A DNA stretch of 64,000 bases from Gymnogyps californianus (taxonomy: Eukaryota; Chordata; Aves; Accipitriformes; Cathartidae). The stretch spans positions 53,872,663 through 53,936,662 of the forward strand of contig NC_059500.1 of NCBI RefSeq assembly GCF_018139145.2, written 5' to 3'. This document shows, in pieces, positions 34,887 through 46,699 of this stretch (its first letter is position 1; each line of letters opens with the position of its first letter). The notes under the pieces were generated by a model. It was given only the letters and a program-made list of their open reading frames with translations, made no database searches and was not told the DNA's origin. The position numbers and the translations under genes were made by a program.

Positions 34887-37800
34887 CTGTAAAAGGAAGA
34901 ATTATATGAAAAAATTATCAAATTACAAAATGATGAAGTCACAGAACATTTCATGGCTTTGGGACTCTTTTCTAAAGTTTGGAGGTACCAAAAAAATTTC
35001 CTTCATTGTCCAAATTAAAGATCTAAAGTGAAATTACTTAAAAGATCAAATAGAAAAAGAAGATGATCATGGGAGGAAATAAAGTGGTAGTTCAGACACA
35101 CTGGTGGGAAGTGCTCTTTAGCAAATACAGTGAAATTGCTTAGGTCCCCCATTATTTTAAAATCTTCTTTTAGAGTCTTTCAAATACATTCAATGCTCTG
35201 TCTGTCGGTATCCCTAGCAGCATATCCCCAGGCCCTAACTCTTTGACTTGGAGATCTATACCTGTGGGACCAGCAGGCTTACCTTTGCTTATGTTTACTA
35301 CAGTAAAGTGTAGCAGGGAGGGATTCGGGATGTAGCTTTAGAAGTCACCAAGAACGTGAAAGAAAAAACTCAATAACTTCACCTTTCTGTTCCATACCAC
35401 AGTATGTTTCAGAGATTTCAGAGATTTGGTCATTTATTTTCTTGCTTTCCTGAGACAGAATCTCATGGCTTGAGACTTGCTCGAGTGGCCATGGTGGGTT
35501 AAGGTCCCCCTCCCCATTGCCATCACCACTCTTGCAGTTGTGCTGGCACAACTGTTTCTGTAGCAAGTGTGAGCTAGAGAAAAGACTTAACTTCGGTTGT
35601 TATATATCTCCTCATCACATTTTCCTTCACATGACTTTTCTTTTTAAACTGGATTAATTATCTGATATAACTCCCAGTACACAGTGAGTTATGATGGTGA
35701 GTTTGTAAGACAGAGAATGGGAGGCTGTACTTCTCTTGAAGGCTCTGTCTGTTGAAACAAGGGACTAAATAAACCAGCCATGAATCAAGGCTCTGATGAC
35801 CACAGATGATTTACGTTGTGTGCAGTTTGCTACTATCTTTCCCTTTATCATTTATACTTACATTTCAGCTCTTTGTCTTCAAAAGAAGCATCTCTGCAGG
35901 CACGTGTATCCTTATCTTTTGACAGCTCTTTAAAAAAACGACATACATACAGATAACAGTCAGCATAGCTTAAACTTTTCACATAGTGATAAATCTTTGT
36001 TAAAAGCTGCTATCTCAGGCCATCCAGGAACTATGTAACTTAAATGCAGATCAGTAGAAAAGATTAATACCAAATGTTGTGTTTATTTTGGGCAAGTATT
36101 CTCAAGAGAGGTTTTCTTAGGAAAAACCCCAACTGCCAATATGAACTAACTTTCACACAGCAGTTTAATTTGAAGTGGTCTGCAAATAAAACCATACAAC
36201 AAATTAAAAAAAAAAAAACCCCAACCATGAGCCATCATGAGAGGAGGCTAAAGGATTTTAATCTCTTCTCTCCCACTGTAAATACTAACTCTCTCCACTC
36301 TTTCCTCCATTTCTCACTGTCACGGTGGTACTGGCCATTCACTGAGCTTTGCTCATAGCAAATAGCATCAGTATCACAACAGGAGGAAAAAGAAACTGTT
36401 AAGGAAGCTAAAGCTTCTTCCTGTGTTTCTCTCAACAGGGCCAAACCCTCTGTCCTCAATGTTGTGACAAAGACCCTCAAATGCACACTGTAATACTGGA
36501 GAAAACACGGGATCATGCCAGCATGGCTCAAATTGCAGCATAGAGTCTGCACACCAGGATATGCTGCCATCCTGAGGTATATGTTCCAGGGAGCATGTCC
36601 CATCCTATCAGACTTCCCAAAACACAGCACACCACTCCGTCCTTTTCTTGTGCATATCAGGACTGCATCTGCTCCTGGAACAAGTATGCTTTTATTTCAT
36701 GTTTTCTTTTCAAGAAGTTGATACAGTAATGAAAAGTCACTCTTCAATTGTAATTTATAGTTGTTACATAAATGAAAAGTAGAAAGCAAAATGAAAGTTG
36801 AATGTAAATCTGTATTTGGTTGTCACCGTTACAAAGTAAATTCTCAAGCAATTATTTCCACGAGAATCACACTGAGCTAGATTTATGCCGTATGCACCTA
36901 CTTGCTATTGATGACCTGGCCACAGGTGTTCTGTTGTCCTTACTTGCTCTAGCTGAAAGAAAATAAGAGAGAAAAATCAAAAGAAAACAAAATACTTACT
37001 TTAATAGGGGCTTAGGCATACTGGTGGGAAGGGCACACTTAGCATAGTGTAATCATTGGTTCTCAAAACACTCAATTTCTTGAAACACTTTAAAATATAT
37101 TCTTCAGTGCCCCCAGTCTGTCAGTTTCCTTTCCAGTTTCCTTTACAATTTCTTTTCCTCGTTCCTAAGCCAGAACTCCATCGATACTATACACTAACAT
37201 CACTGGAAAATACTTGTTCAAATGGTTTTCCATTGTATATTTTCATGCAGAATTTGAACATATTGGGCAACAGGGAACAAGAAGGGGATCACTTGCTCAC
37301 TGCTTTTTGAGGGGAAAAAAGCCCATATTTCAGGGAGGTTCCGTTCTGAAAGAATCACTTGTCCAGTCATCTAGGACAGCTTGGGTTTTAAAAGAAAAAC
37401 CTGCTGCTACTACTTTAGCTTCTGAATCAACTTGTAGTTTATGGCACGTGCACACACACATATAGCATAATCATGATAATCATATACATCATGACATGTA
37501 TATACATTATCATGTATACACACAAACAATAAATATTACTCAAGCAACCCAGGAAACTTCTGACCTTCACTGAAATCCCCAGATGGGAATCTTCTGAGAA
37601 GTCAAGGATTTTGCTGTCCCTTCTTCCACTTTCATGTTCTGCTCCTATTCCTATCATGTTCTTAGGACAAGTATATTTTTGTACATGCAGGGTTATCTAC
37701 AGGCCTTCTGCAGCCTGTTAGCATCACCTGCAAGCCTGTTAAGCTTACAAACACTTCTCCCAGCACATGTTTCCATAGCACCAGTGTAGGAGATGAGTTT

Positions 37801-40800
37801 GTGACCAAAACACTGAATATCCACATTTAGTTCTATCTTGTATTTATTTTATGGAACTTGAGCGTGAACGCCTAGTGTGGAGTTTGCTTATAGATGGTTT
37901 TGTGTAATTTCCAGATAGAAATTAGGGCTGTTTCTGGTTTTCACTGTGGAAAAGAGAGCTGGCAGACAGGAAAACCAACAGTTCTGCTATACCACTTCAG
38001 AAAGTACACCTCTCTTAGTGTGGAAGCTTTTGAGATACCACTTGAAAAGACAGTACAACTAGCCTTTGCATTAGTTCCAGCTGAGTTTCATGCTAGCTAC
38101 ACACATTTACATCTCCTACAAAATTCAAGAATCTCGAGAAGAGCATTTAGTCAACTATCTTGTTCAGGTTTTTGGAGCATTTCTGGTAATGATTTACAGA
38201 GTCATGGCAGTATGATATTATAATGCTAAGAGTACTGTATCAGCTTCAATGCCTCTTGTACTTTTTCTCTGCAGACAACTTGACAAAAAAAAATTTACAA
38301 AAAGTTATTTCGAAAAAAAGAAGTAGCTATGCATCAGCTAAAAAAAATCCACAACTTTGTTACACAGAGGAAGAGTTCTGGCCAAAACCAGAACATTCAG
38401 CAAAACCACTTTCCTTTGACATTTTCAAATGAGTCCTATGGATGTTCTGAGATCTGCATGACTTTATTGTATCTGTTAAAATGAAGAGTAAAAAATAGCT
38501 CTGAATATAAAATCCTCAAACACACCTACCTTCCTTCCAAGGAAAAAAAAACCATAAACAACCAAACAAAGAAAAAAAAAAGTAACAGTACTTACTTCAG
38601 GTTAAGCAACATGTTTCAAACATTTTTTCTTTAATTTCGGGGCAAAATGCATTCTTTTTATGCTCAGATACCCTAAAAATTATTTCTCCAAGTTTTTTCT
38701 TTGGTTAGCTAGCAAGTAAAAACAAATTACCGCCAATGCTTTAGCTCTTCAGCATACTGTGATGCTGAAAATGTCCAATTCAAGTCAGTGAAGTGAACTG
38801 AAAAAGCTCAAAACTTAACAAAGAAATGAATCAAGTGGTATGAAGTCACAGTGTGAATATTCCCTCTTGTGAAAAAAAATCTTTCAGACTCAAGACCTTG
38901 GACATATCACTTCATATGTAGTTCATTGTTTTTATGGTGTTTTAACAGAATAAAGATATATGTAGAATTCATAACAATTCGATCACTTTAAAAAACATGC
39001 ACTCACAGTTCAGTGAAATTTTTCAGAGAATGCAGGGAAAATAAACTTAAAAACCTTCAGTGCCCTGTCTGCTCCCAGCATTCTGGTCCCCAATCAAAAG
39101 GGAGGACACAGAACAGGAAACTTCCATTTCCAGTAGGTGCATAAGCTGTGCTTTGATGTTTGAATAGAATAGACACCAATCTTACTGCTCTACATCATTA
39201 TATCTACTGTATGTATACTATAATACATATATTTATATATGCATATAAATATACATATATATGTATACTATAAGATATACTATATGTATATCTATACATC
39301 TACTGCCTATAAGAAAAAATAATAGAGATGCATGGATAAGTGGTTTGTGAGGGGCTGACAACTGTTCCACTCTGCTAACTTGCTAATACGTAACTAAATC
39401 AGATAAAGAAATAAACAATGTGGTAAAAATTTAGTGGTTTCAGGATGAAGGATCTAAGTCAGACTTTTATTATCTCATTCCACCTCTGCGAGGATGAATT
39501 AACAGAACAGATTGATAATAACTGAGATACACTAAAATAAATAATTTGAATACCTTTTCTTATGCAGAGCATAAATAGAAGCACTGATCCAAAGAAAGCA
39601 GTCACAATGAGAATTGCTCCAACAAAGCGTCTGCTGTCAGTCCACAGAACACCATCAGCTGAATCTTTGAGAACAACAAGTAGGGGAAACAGATTACATA
39701 ATTGTATAAGCTTCTCCCTTTTCCTTTCATTTTCACCATATTATTTTTGCTATGAGCAGTTCAGACATGATAACAGCATTTTAGATTGTGTCTAAGGTCA
39801 GGTGCTGATGGTGCACTTCGCCTATCTCATCCCAATAAAGGAAAAAAAGATAGAACATATTCATATTTATCTTTGCTTCCTGCATTCCATGTGATAGTGC
39901 CTTTGATTCCCGTCACCAATCGTGCTTGTCACCAAGGTACAAAGTGTTACATCTAGCTTGGTTTCCCGTCAGGACTACAGGAAAGAGCTGATTGAGAAAG
40001 AGAACAGAGAGTCCCTTTCATCTGGTAAAGCTCTGAATGCAAACGGTAAGTGGCCTCCTTGAATTCCAGAGGCTCACAGCTGCCTGTTTCCACCCCTTGT
40101 CAGTCCCAAAAAGTGTGCCAGCATAGGTGTTTTTAACACTGCATGGTGAACAGGACCAGGGAAATGACCTGACCAAGTAACAGTCTAATAAACAGAAAGG
40201 TTATTTTTAAGTTGGATCAGGTTCAACCCATCTGGTTGAAAGCTTGTGCAAACATAGCAGGGTACAAGGCAGAAATTAAAAGAGTAACCAAAAGCAAAAG
40301 CAGTAGGGGTGGTGCTCAGTTAAAAGGTCTGATGAGAAATTGTATTGGTCTTCTCCATTCATGCATCTTCCGTCAATCCACTTTTTATGAGAAAAAAAAT
40401 CTGTGTACAATTTGTTAAATTTAAATATGCTCAAAGCAAAGGCTGTAGTGGCAGGAAAAGACCATATTGTTCAAATTGATTTGACAGTTATCATCAGCAA
40501 AACAGAACATTCTTGGAAGGTGTGTTTAATTTGTACGGAAGGGTTTCATTTCTAGGCTCCGAGCTATATGCTTTTCAAATAATGGAACTTTTTTTAATAC
40601 TCAGACTCAGTTTTCACATGACTGTAGGTCATGTGAAATTCCTATCCTTGAATTCTGTCCACACATGCCTGATGAACATGTTAGTATGGTGGAAGGGTAC
40701 ACTAATAGCAAAACTTAACAACACAGGTATTTCTTTTTAGCCTTTTCAAAATTAGATAGGAAAGAGAAACAAATCATGGCTGATTCAACTGGGACAAAAT

Positions 40801-42700
40801 GACATAGTACCTTGAAGTGTACTACCATAAATGAAACTTAGAAATGTTACCTGCTATGTGTAAAATGGCAGATGTATTTTCTTGCAGCTCTTTATTCCAG
40901 AATATACAGTAAAAAATCTCATCAATTCTACTTTTGATTGTAAGGGTACTTGTCACACGATACAGCTGGTCACTTCCAGTTTCATAACTTGTGTTTGCCT
41001 TATCAGTCAAATCTTCATATTCTCTGTTTTGCCATATCACTTCAGCTTGTGGGTATCCTTCTGACTGACATGTCAGCTTCCATTCGTTGTCTCCTGCGCT
41101 CACCACTCCTTGGGTTATAGTTCTATAAGGAGCTAAACAAATGGAAGGAAATTATTACTAGTAGGAAGCTAGAAGAACAGCATATATTAGCAAGACACCT
41201 TTTCTTTATCCCCGGCCCCTGGGTCAAGTTTCTGTACATCAGATTTTGTAAACAATATTCTTGACGGGAGAAGTAAATACCACTATTGTGTCTCTCCATA
41301 GTAACTGGAGGTACAGGACTTATTATAATTTTGACACTGTTTAGAAAATTGCATTAGCTTTCTGGTCTTTGTCCTGTCTAAATGGTTTTGCAACACCATT
41401 CCTCATATGTCATTACGGGAAATAAAGAACAGAACATGGATTTCACCTAGACAGAAACACAAAGTTATGCAGCTGCGCAAGGGTCATGAGGCGGCTCCTG
41501 TCTCTGGAGAGGTTTCTTTAAATGCTAACCCAGATATGTCTTACTTCAGGGACTCCTCTGATATCTTTTAACAGTATCAGATAACATTGAATGTCCTGCA
41601 GTAGTGCACTCACCCTTAACTTTCAGATTGATTGTCTTGTAGTCGGCTCCCCCATAGCCAATAAGACAGCGGTAAAACCCTGCATCTCTGAGCTTCACAT
41701 CAGTGATCTGAAGGAGAGACTGTCCCAAGTTCAGATTCTCTTTCAACAATTTTATTCTTCCCCTAAAGTCACTGTGCTGACTTTTGAAGTCTTCCTCTCC
41801 TTGGAGAAGTACATAAACCTGCTTCTTTAACTCGTCTTTCTTTTCCCAGCTGACACTTAAGTCTCTGAACTTTAATTTCCCATGCACTGGAAATGTGCAT
41901 TCCATGGTCACATTGTTCCCATGTTCCACAGTGTAGAGCGACTGGGGAGCTTCAACCGTAAATAAAGCTGAAAAACAAAATTTGGAAGAAAACTTAATTT
42001 TCCAATTATAAGCCTAATCTTCGAAGTCATGTCTTACCATATACATAGGACATTTTAGGGACCAAAAGTATCTGCCCTGTTCAGAAAAGTTAAACATTTT
42101 TGCACGCACTTGCCCAAGTTTGGGACAAACTGGGCTATTTATACCTGCAGACACCTGCTTTGTGCACATATGCAGTTTGATGCTGTATTAAATATAGGCA
42201 AATGTGTGTGCACAGCCCCTCAGCTGTTGCTTTCAGAACACTGCCATGGTAACAGGCAATTGTTGGTGCCTCAGGTGGGAGTGTTCTCTTTATATAAATG
42301 TCAATTGTTTTTACATACAATGTTAAAGAATACGTGACAATTCCCAGGTTTGACAGTGCCAATAAAACTTTTTGTATAATGCAAATGGTACCTTGTCTGA
42401 AATGGTGTCTATGCTGAAACACCGACAGGGATTTCAACCTGGCCCTGTATCAAAGCACACATATTAAGCACAGATATCTAGTTTAATGTAAAAGCATGGC
42501 AAGACCTTTTTATTTAAAACATTAAGGAAAAAAACCCAAATGCTAGCACCTGAAAGAAAACTGAGGAATTAACATTTCTGTGCTTATAGATGGAAAGGAA
42601 ACATACTTAAACAGTTCTACTGCTTCTTACAACTCAGCTTCTTACCATTTAGGAAATGCCAGCAGAATAAAAATATATACAAAAGCAAAGACTTTTCCAT
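34864..42700 (-). CDS. CD274: PD-L1, programmed cell death 1 ligand 1 (six coding exons)
   Basis: Type I membrane B7-family ligand. It binds PD-1 on activated T cells and dampens their response. Coding exons, minus strand: 42700-42646, 41967-41614, 41132-40851, 39658-39554, 35915-35862 and 34886-34864. They total 873 bases, or 290 residues plus stop, the same length as human PD-L1, and every junction is phase 1. Domains: signal peptide 1-18; IgV 19-136 with Cys42-Cys119, Trp59 and DAGFYRCL; IgC 137-230 with Cys158-Cys212; stalk; membrane segment about 243-263; tail 264-290 with Cys272. QITDVKL, YGGADYK, EGYPQAEVIW and EIFYC match the mammalian protein closely. The last exon gives YMQIEKT before the stop, where human has a similar short ending. 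The first four exons are certain and the two tail exons very likely. The ATG exon has a 3' splice site upstream, so a leader exon precedes it. Confidence 0.95.
35862..35915 (-). CDS. CD274: CD274 cytoplasmic exon 1
   Basis: A 54-base exon with a consensus donor (T|GTAAGTAT) and a weaker acceptor (GTCAAAAG). It is in frame and encodes DKDTRACRDASFEDKELK. Using it gives exactly 290 residues and puts a cysteine at 272, as in human, which supports it. Confidence 0.75.
37441..37530. repeat. CA/TA-rich imperfect palindromic stretch
   Basis: CACACACACA followed by repeated ATCATGATAATCATATACAT-type words and a second ACACAC run. Simple-sequence DNA in a CD274 intron. Confidence 0.6.
39199..39305. 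repeat. AT-rich palindromic repeat in a CD274 intron
   Basis: About 100 bases made of TATA, CATATA and GTATACTATA words. CTACTGTATGTATACTATAA and near-copies recur, with partial inverted copies able to fold into a cruciform. Confidence 0.7.
39554..39658 (-). CDS. CD274: CD274 transmembrane exon
   Basis: A 105-base exon between acceptor TTCTCAAAGATTCAG and donor AAAG|GTATTC. It encodes ADGVLWTDSRR, then the hydrophobic span FVGAILIVTAFFGSVLLFML and CIRK. Confidence 0.93.
40851..41132 (-). CDS. CD274: CD274 IgC exon
   Basis: A 282-base exon between acceptor TTCCATTTGTTTAG and donor GCAG|GTAACA. It encodes APYRTITQGVV through NTSAILHIA, with KLTCQSEGYP and EIFYCIFWN at the cysteines. Confidence 0.95.
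41614..41967 (-). CDS. CD274: CD274 IgV exon
   Basis: A 354-base exon between acceptor TTTTTCAG and donor AAGG|GTGAGT. It encodes ALFTVEAPQSLYTVEHGNN through DYKTINLKVK. It opens with the same ten bases (CTTTATTTAC) as the PDCD1LG2 IgV exon. Confidence 0.95.
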
Positions 42701-42714
42701 GATGTAGACAGAAC
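42646..42714 (-). CDS. CD274: CD274 exon with start codon and signal peptide
   Basis: Acceptor TATTTTATCATTTTAG, 14 bases of 5' UTR, then ATG at 42698-42700 encoding MEKSLLLYIFLFCWHFLN and donor G|GTAAGA. Coding starts at 42700. Confidence 0.92.
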
Positions 42715-45700
42715 CTAAAATGATAAAATAACAGACAAATATAAACATCTGCTCATTTTCTAACTTGCACTGTAGAATACACTTTGTAGTCACTCCACAC
42801 AAAGAACTGGACAGAAGGCACTGAATTCCACTCTAGCTGAAAACATGAAAAATTGCACCTTTAACTACAGTAGATGATCAGGCAGAAAGCTTCCTGCATG
42901 GGTCCAGGAAGAATATCTAATTTTATTTGCTTTAAACATTTGTCCTTGGTTATGGCAAAATATATGCTTTATCGCTATCTGTCAATTAGTAAATAAATAC
43001 TCACAAATACCCAATTGTTCCCCTAAACTGTAGCAGGGAGTGTTGCTCCTGCTAGGAGGAGAATGGAGGATTTTTCTGTACACGTTCAGTGGAAGAAATA
43101 GAACTTAGTTCTTCCCCACCTGTTTGCCTTACTTTGACATACTGTGAACATACCGTGTTTTATAACACCTGGTCTCACAGTACTTATCACGGGGCTTGTG
43201 AAGTTACATATATTGTGAACAGAATTCATGCAGTAATTAATCACTTAATGAGTAGTTACACAATAGTGGCTTTGTAAAACAGTGACAAAAACAGCCTACA
43301 AACAAAATCTATTTTCTTGAATTTCTGCTGCTTTACCTCTGAATATGTAAATTATTTCAATTTTCTGTCAGAAGTTTTTCCCCTCTTTATTGACATAGCT
43401 TTTATACTCATACAGAACACTTCAACATTATAAAACACTGGCTAATGTAAATTCATACACTTAACTTTCACACACCGACTGCACTTGCTAAGTGTGTATT
43501 TTAAGTCAGAGCAATACCACTATCAAACACTGCCATCATTTTTCAAATTACTCTCAAGAAAAATTCAAACTCACTGTAATGGAAGTCTTTCCTGAGTACA
43601 GAAAGCTGTAGAATTTTATCTAAATAAAGTCCTCATTTTGGAGACCCAAAGAGCCAGAAAAATAAGGAAAGATTGCTTTCAACTGTTTTCTAGTGGTAGT
43701 TTCAGCATTTGCGTAAGAAATTAGGTGACTGCAATACCCATCACGCTTCCTAACTGATGAAATTCTATCTGAACTGCGACTCTTACCATTTTTGGTAAGA
43801 TGTTTTGTCTGTCTTTCTCTGGTTGTCAACTTTAAGATGATGATAAAGTAACAATATTGTCCTGAATCACAAGACACATGTGCCTTTGCAGTGTTGTGGC
43901 TTAAGGGAATTAGACTCCTCATAAGAATTTGATTCAAGCTACTTTTTTCCTCAGATTGCTGCTGCCTGATCCCAATAGCAAGTTTGCAGAAGGCAACACA
44001 GATGGACCTGAGAAAGGGAGTCAATCCACAATACATTGTTAGGCAGGCATGGGCAATTACAAAAGGATGTTCTGCTAACAGGACAGGAAAATACAAATAA
44101 GATCCGCAGGGTGAAAGATCTGTTTCATTGATAAATAAATCCCAGGCTTCTTAATGTGGTTAGGTACCCAACTCATTCCTTAGCCACAAGTGATGTTCTT
44201 AAAAGCACTAGCAAACTGCTGCCTAATCCTGTGGGTACCTAAGAGCTTCTGGTGATGTGCACGCATGAGAGTGCCTCCATCACGATGCCACTGCCTGAGT
44301 AACAAGCATCCAGAGCACCAACTAAGCTCCAGAGTAAAGCTTCTCAAATGAAAGAGAGGCATACCGATCTCCCAAGCGTGTTCTGATCACGCTTAGTCTA
44401 GAGGTAAGACTGCAGAAGAGCAAGCCGCTGAGACTGATGGGTATAGGTGTGCACCTCTCTGTCCTCCCCATGCCAGAATGACCAGAGTTGTAACACACTC
44501 GGCCACAAAATACTTTCTACTTTTTTAAAAGTACAGGCTGTAGCTGAGAGACTGCTCAGAACAAACAGCATGTGCACTACAGTCACAGAAAGACACCCAT
44601 GCATGCAACCCATACCCACTTTTTTGTCAGGAAATCTGAATATTGGTATGAACTCCAGGAGAGGTGTTCTGATTAACTCCTAGAAGACAGATGACAACAA
44701 GTAAGCTTTTACGGCCCTAAGACCCATGCTTGTATCCTGCAATTGCCGAACTTTAATTTGCATGCTTTCTCCCACTGTAGAGGAACACAAGCCTTACTAC
44801 ACACAAAAGAAGTATGACTCTTACTTACAAAATTCCTCAAGAATGAGAAAGTCTGCTGCTGTACTCAATTTTTCACTTTCAGAGGAAAAAAAGTAGGTCC
44901 AGGTCAAATCCAGATGCGCACGAAAAAACCCACTGCAATAACCATTACAGACCCTTCTCCTGTTTCACCCTGAGCAGAAGGATCACCCGGCTGGATTGGT
45001 TGAAGCAGCTCGAGACCTAGATGCCAATCAAAGATCTTACCAAAGCTGCAATCTTCTTACTATTTTTCTTACAGAACGTACCACAATGTCCCTTCTCTCC
45101 TCCTGCTGGCTTCTGACATCTATGGCAAACACACTTTTATAAAAGCAAAAAGATATTCACTGTGCAAAATGCTCTTCAGTATTGCTGCTGTATGTTTCCC
45201 TCACAATCAAATGAAGAAGACAGGAAAAACAGAACTATTTGCCCAAAGACTTCTTGTGACAGAACTTAAATGTTGATGTAACTCCACCTACTTCTTTAGG
45301 AAACTTCCCCATTATTGGAAAATTCCCCACTAGGGAAAATTCTCTATTGCTAACAGTGGTTCAGTGTAACCAGAGACAGAAATGTTGGGAAAATTAGTAA
45401 ATAAAATGCCACAGGCATTTTAAGAAACATGTTATCTGATCAAAGCGATATGTGAGCAACAGTCCTTGGAACACCAGTCACAAGAAGTCATCCATCTACA
45501 CAAACTCAGGGTCCCCGCAGTATTAATCTCAAGCAGCGCCAAAAAGCTGCTAACGACTGGAAATTGCTACACAACTTACTTAACGCCTGCAAAGGTCATA
45601 AGCAGGAATAACGGGAAGAGCATTGCCTACCCTTCTCTGGTAAGAACAGATATTCTATCCCCAAGATTTGAGCATAATTTGAGCCCCCTGCCTTGCCACC

Positions 45701-46300
45701 ATGTAGTGCAAGAAGAGTTGTTAAGCCTATGCATTAGCTCAGTAAAAAATAAAGAGCACTGTCTTTTTCTTGATTCTAGAAGTCATCCAATACAGAAAAA
45801 AACCCAAGTATTAGAAGCCAAAGGATGTACTCACATTAACTTGTGGACCGCAGTGGGATAACCTGGTCAACAGCACAAAACACAACTTTAAACATACGTT
45901 TCAGTGTAAGTTCACCCACTTACGTTGTCTTTCTGTATCTCAAGAAAGGGTTGAGATTCTTGGCAGAGTTAAAACACTATGAAATGACCACTTAAAAGTT
46001 TTCAGGAAGTACTGTCTTCTTTCCACTTGACAGCCCACTCACAGTATCTGTCATGGAAGAAAAAACACATAATACACAAAACTGGTAGGAGTTAACCTTT
46101 TTACTTGACGTGTGGGAGGAACATGGAGATGGTGGTATATGAAATAGCTGAATGTAACATTTAGGTTCTAATAACCTGAAACCTTAGGAGGCTGAGGGGG
46201 TGGATTTCCGCAATAGGTGAGACCGATGAAGGTTAATTTCCACTGATTTCTTCTGTGCTTAAAAGCAGATTTATCAGTATTTTCTCAGACAAAAAGATAC
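42715..46300. other. CD274: CD274 intron 1, body
   Basis: Lies between the ATG exon and the CpG island. It contains a 158-codon minus-strand open frame at 43620-44096 without a recognisable domain, judged chance. No other exon is supported. Confidence 0.5.
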
Positions 46301-46302
46301 AA

Positions 46303-46318
46303 GAAAAAGAAACTGAAA
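46303..46318 (-). promoter_or_regulatory. Interferon-stimulated response element near CD274 5' end
   Basis: The plus strand reads GAAAAAGAAACTGAAAC, three GAAA blocks each spaced by two bases. Read along CD274 it is AGTTTCTTTTTCTT, a full match to the ISRE pattern AGTTTCNNTTTCNY. It sits about 0.7 kb inside the proposed intron 1. Mammalian CD274 is induced by interferon-gamma through IRF1. That this element does the same here is inference. Confidence 0.55.
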
Positions 46319-46475
46319 CAAATTTGTAAAATACTGACTGTGAGAGCATAGAAGCCATTGATGTAGCTAGCTTTCGATGTCACAAATTTAGTTTCCTCTT
46401 TTACATTGCTCGCCTTGAGGTCACAAGGTTGCTTTTTCCATTTAAGTATTTAGTAGCAAATAAAAGACCAGAACA

Positions 46476-46621
46476 GGGGGGTTTTTTTTGTTTTGGGGGT
46501 GTTGTTTTTTTTTTTTTAATATATATACACACACACACATCTATACATACACATGCATATAAACACACAGACATTTTACAGCATAGTTATATACTGCGGT
46601 TTCTGTTTGTTTGTTTGTTTT
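46476..46621. repeat. Simple-sequence cluster
   Basis: G-run, T-runs, an (AT)(AC) microsatellite at 46519-46539 and a TTTG repeat at 46605-46621, next to the CD274 CpG island. Confidence 0.8.
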
Positions 46622-46699
46622 ACCTCTGTTCTGCAACAGATTTTCCAGACAAGTATCTAAGCCTTGCCTGTCATTGGGTACTCCTAAGCAAAACATACC

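Noticed and set aside
36235..36630. 131-codon minus-strand frame within a CD274 intron
   Set aside because: No domain, no phase-1 splice sites fitting CD274, and overlapping plus-strand frames.
38590..38650. Strong donor-like GTAAGTACTG on the minus strand in a CD274 intron
   Set aside because: No convincing acceptor with a compatible open phase-1 frame lies upstream of it.
43620..44096. 158-codon minus-strand frame in CD274 intron 1, containing CDSGQYCYF that recalls an Ig DSGxYxC motif
   Set aside because: The cysteine spacing is wrong for an Ig domain, no partner cysteine or tryptophan is placed correctly, and no splice sites of matching phase flank it.
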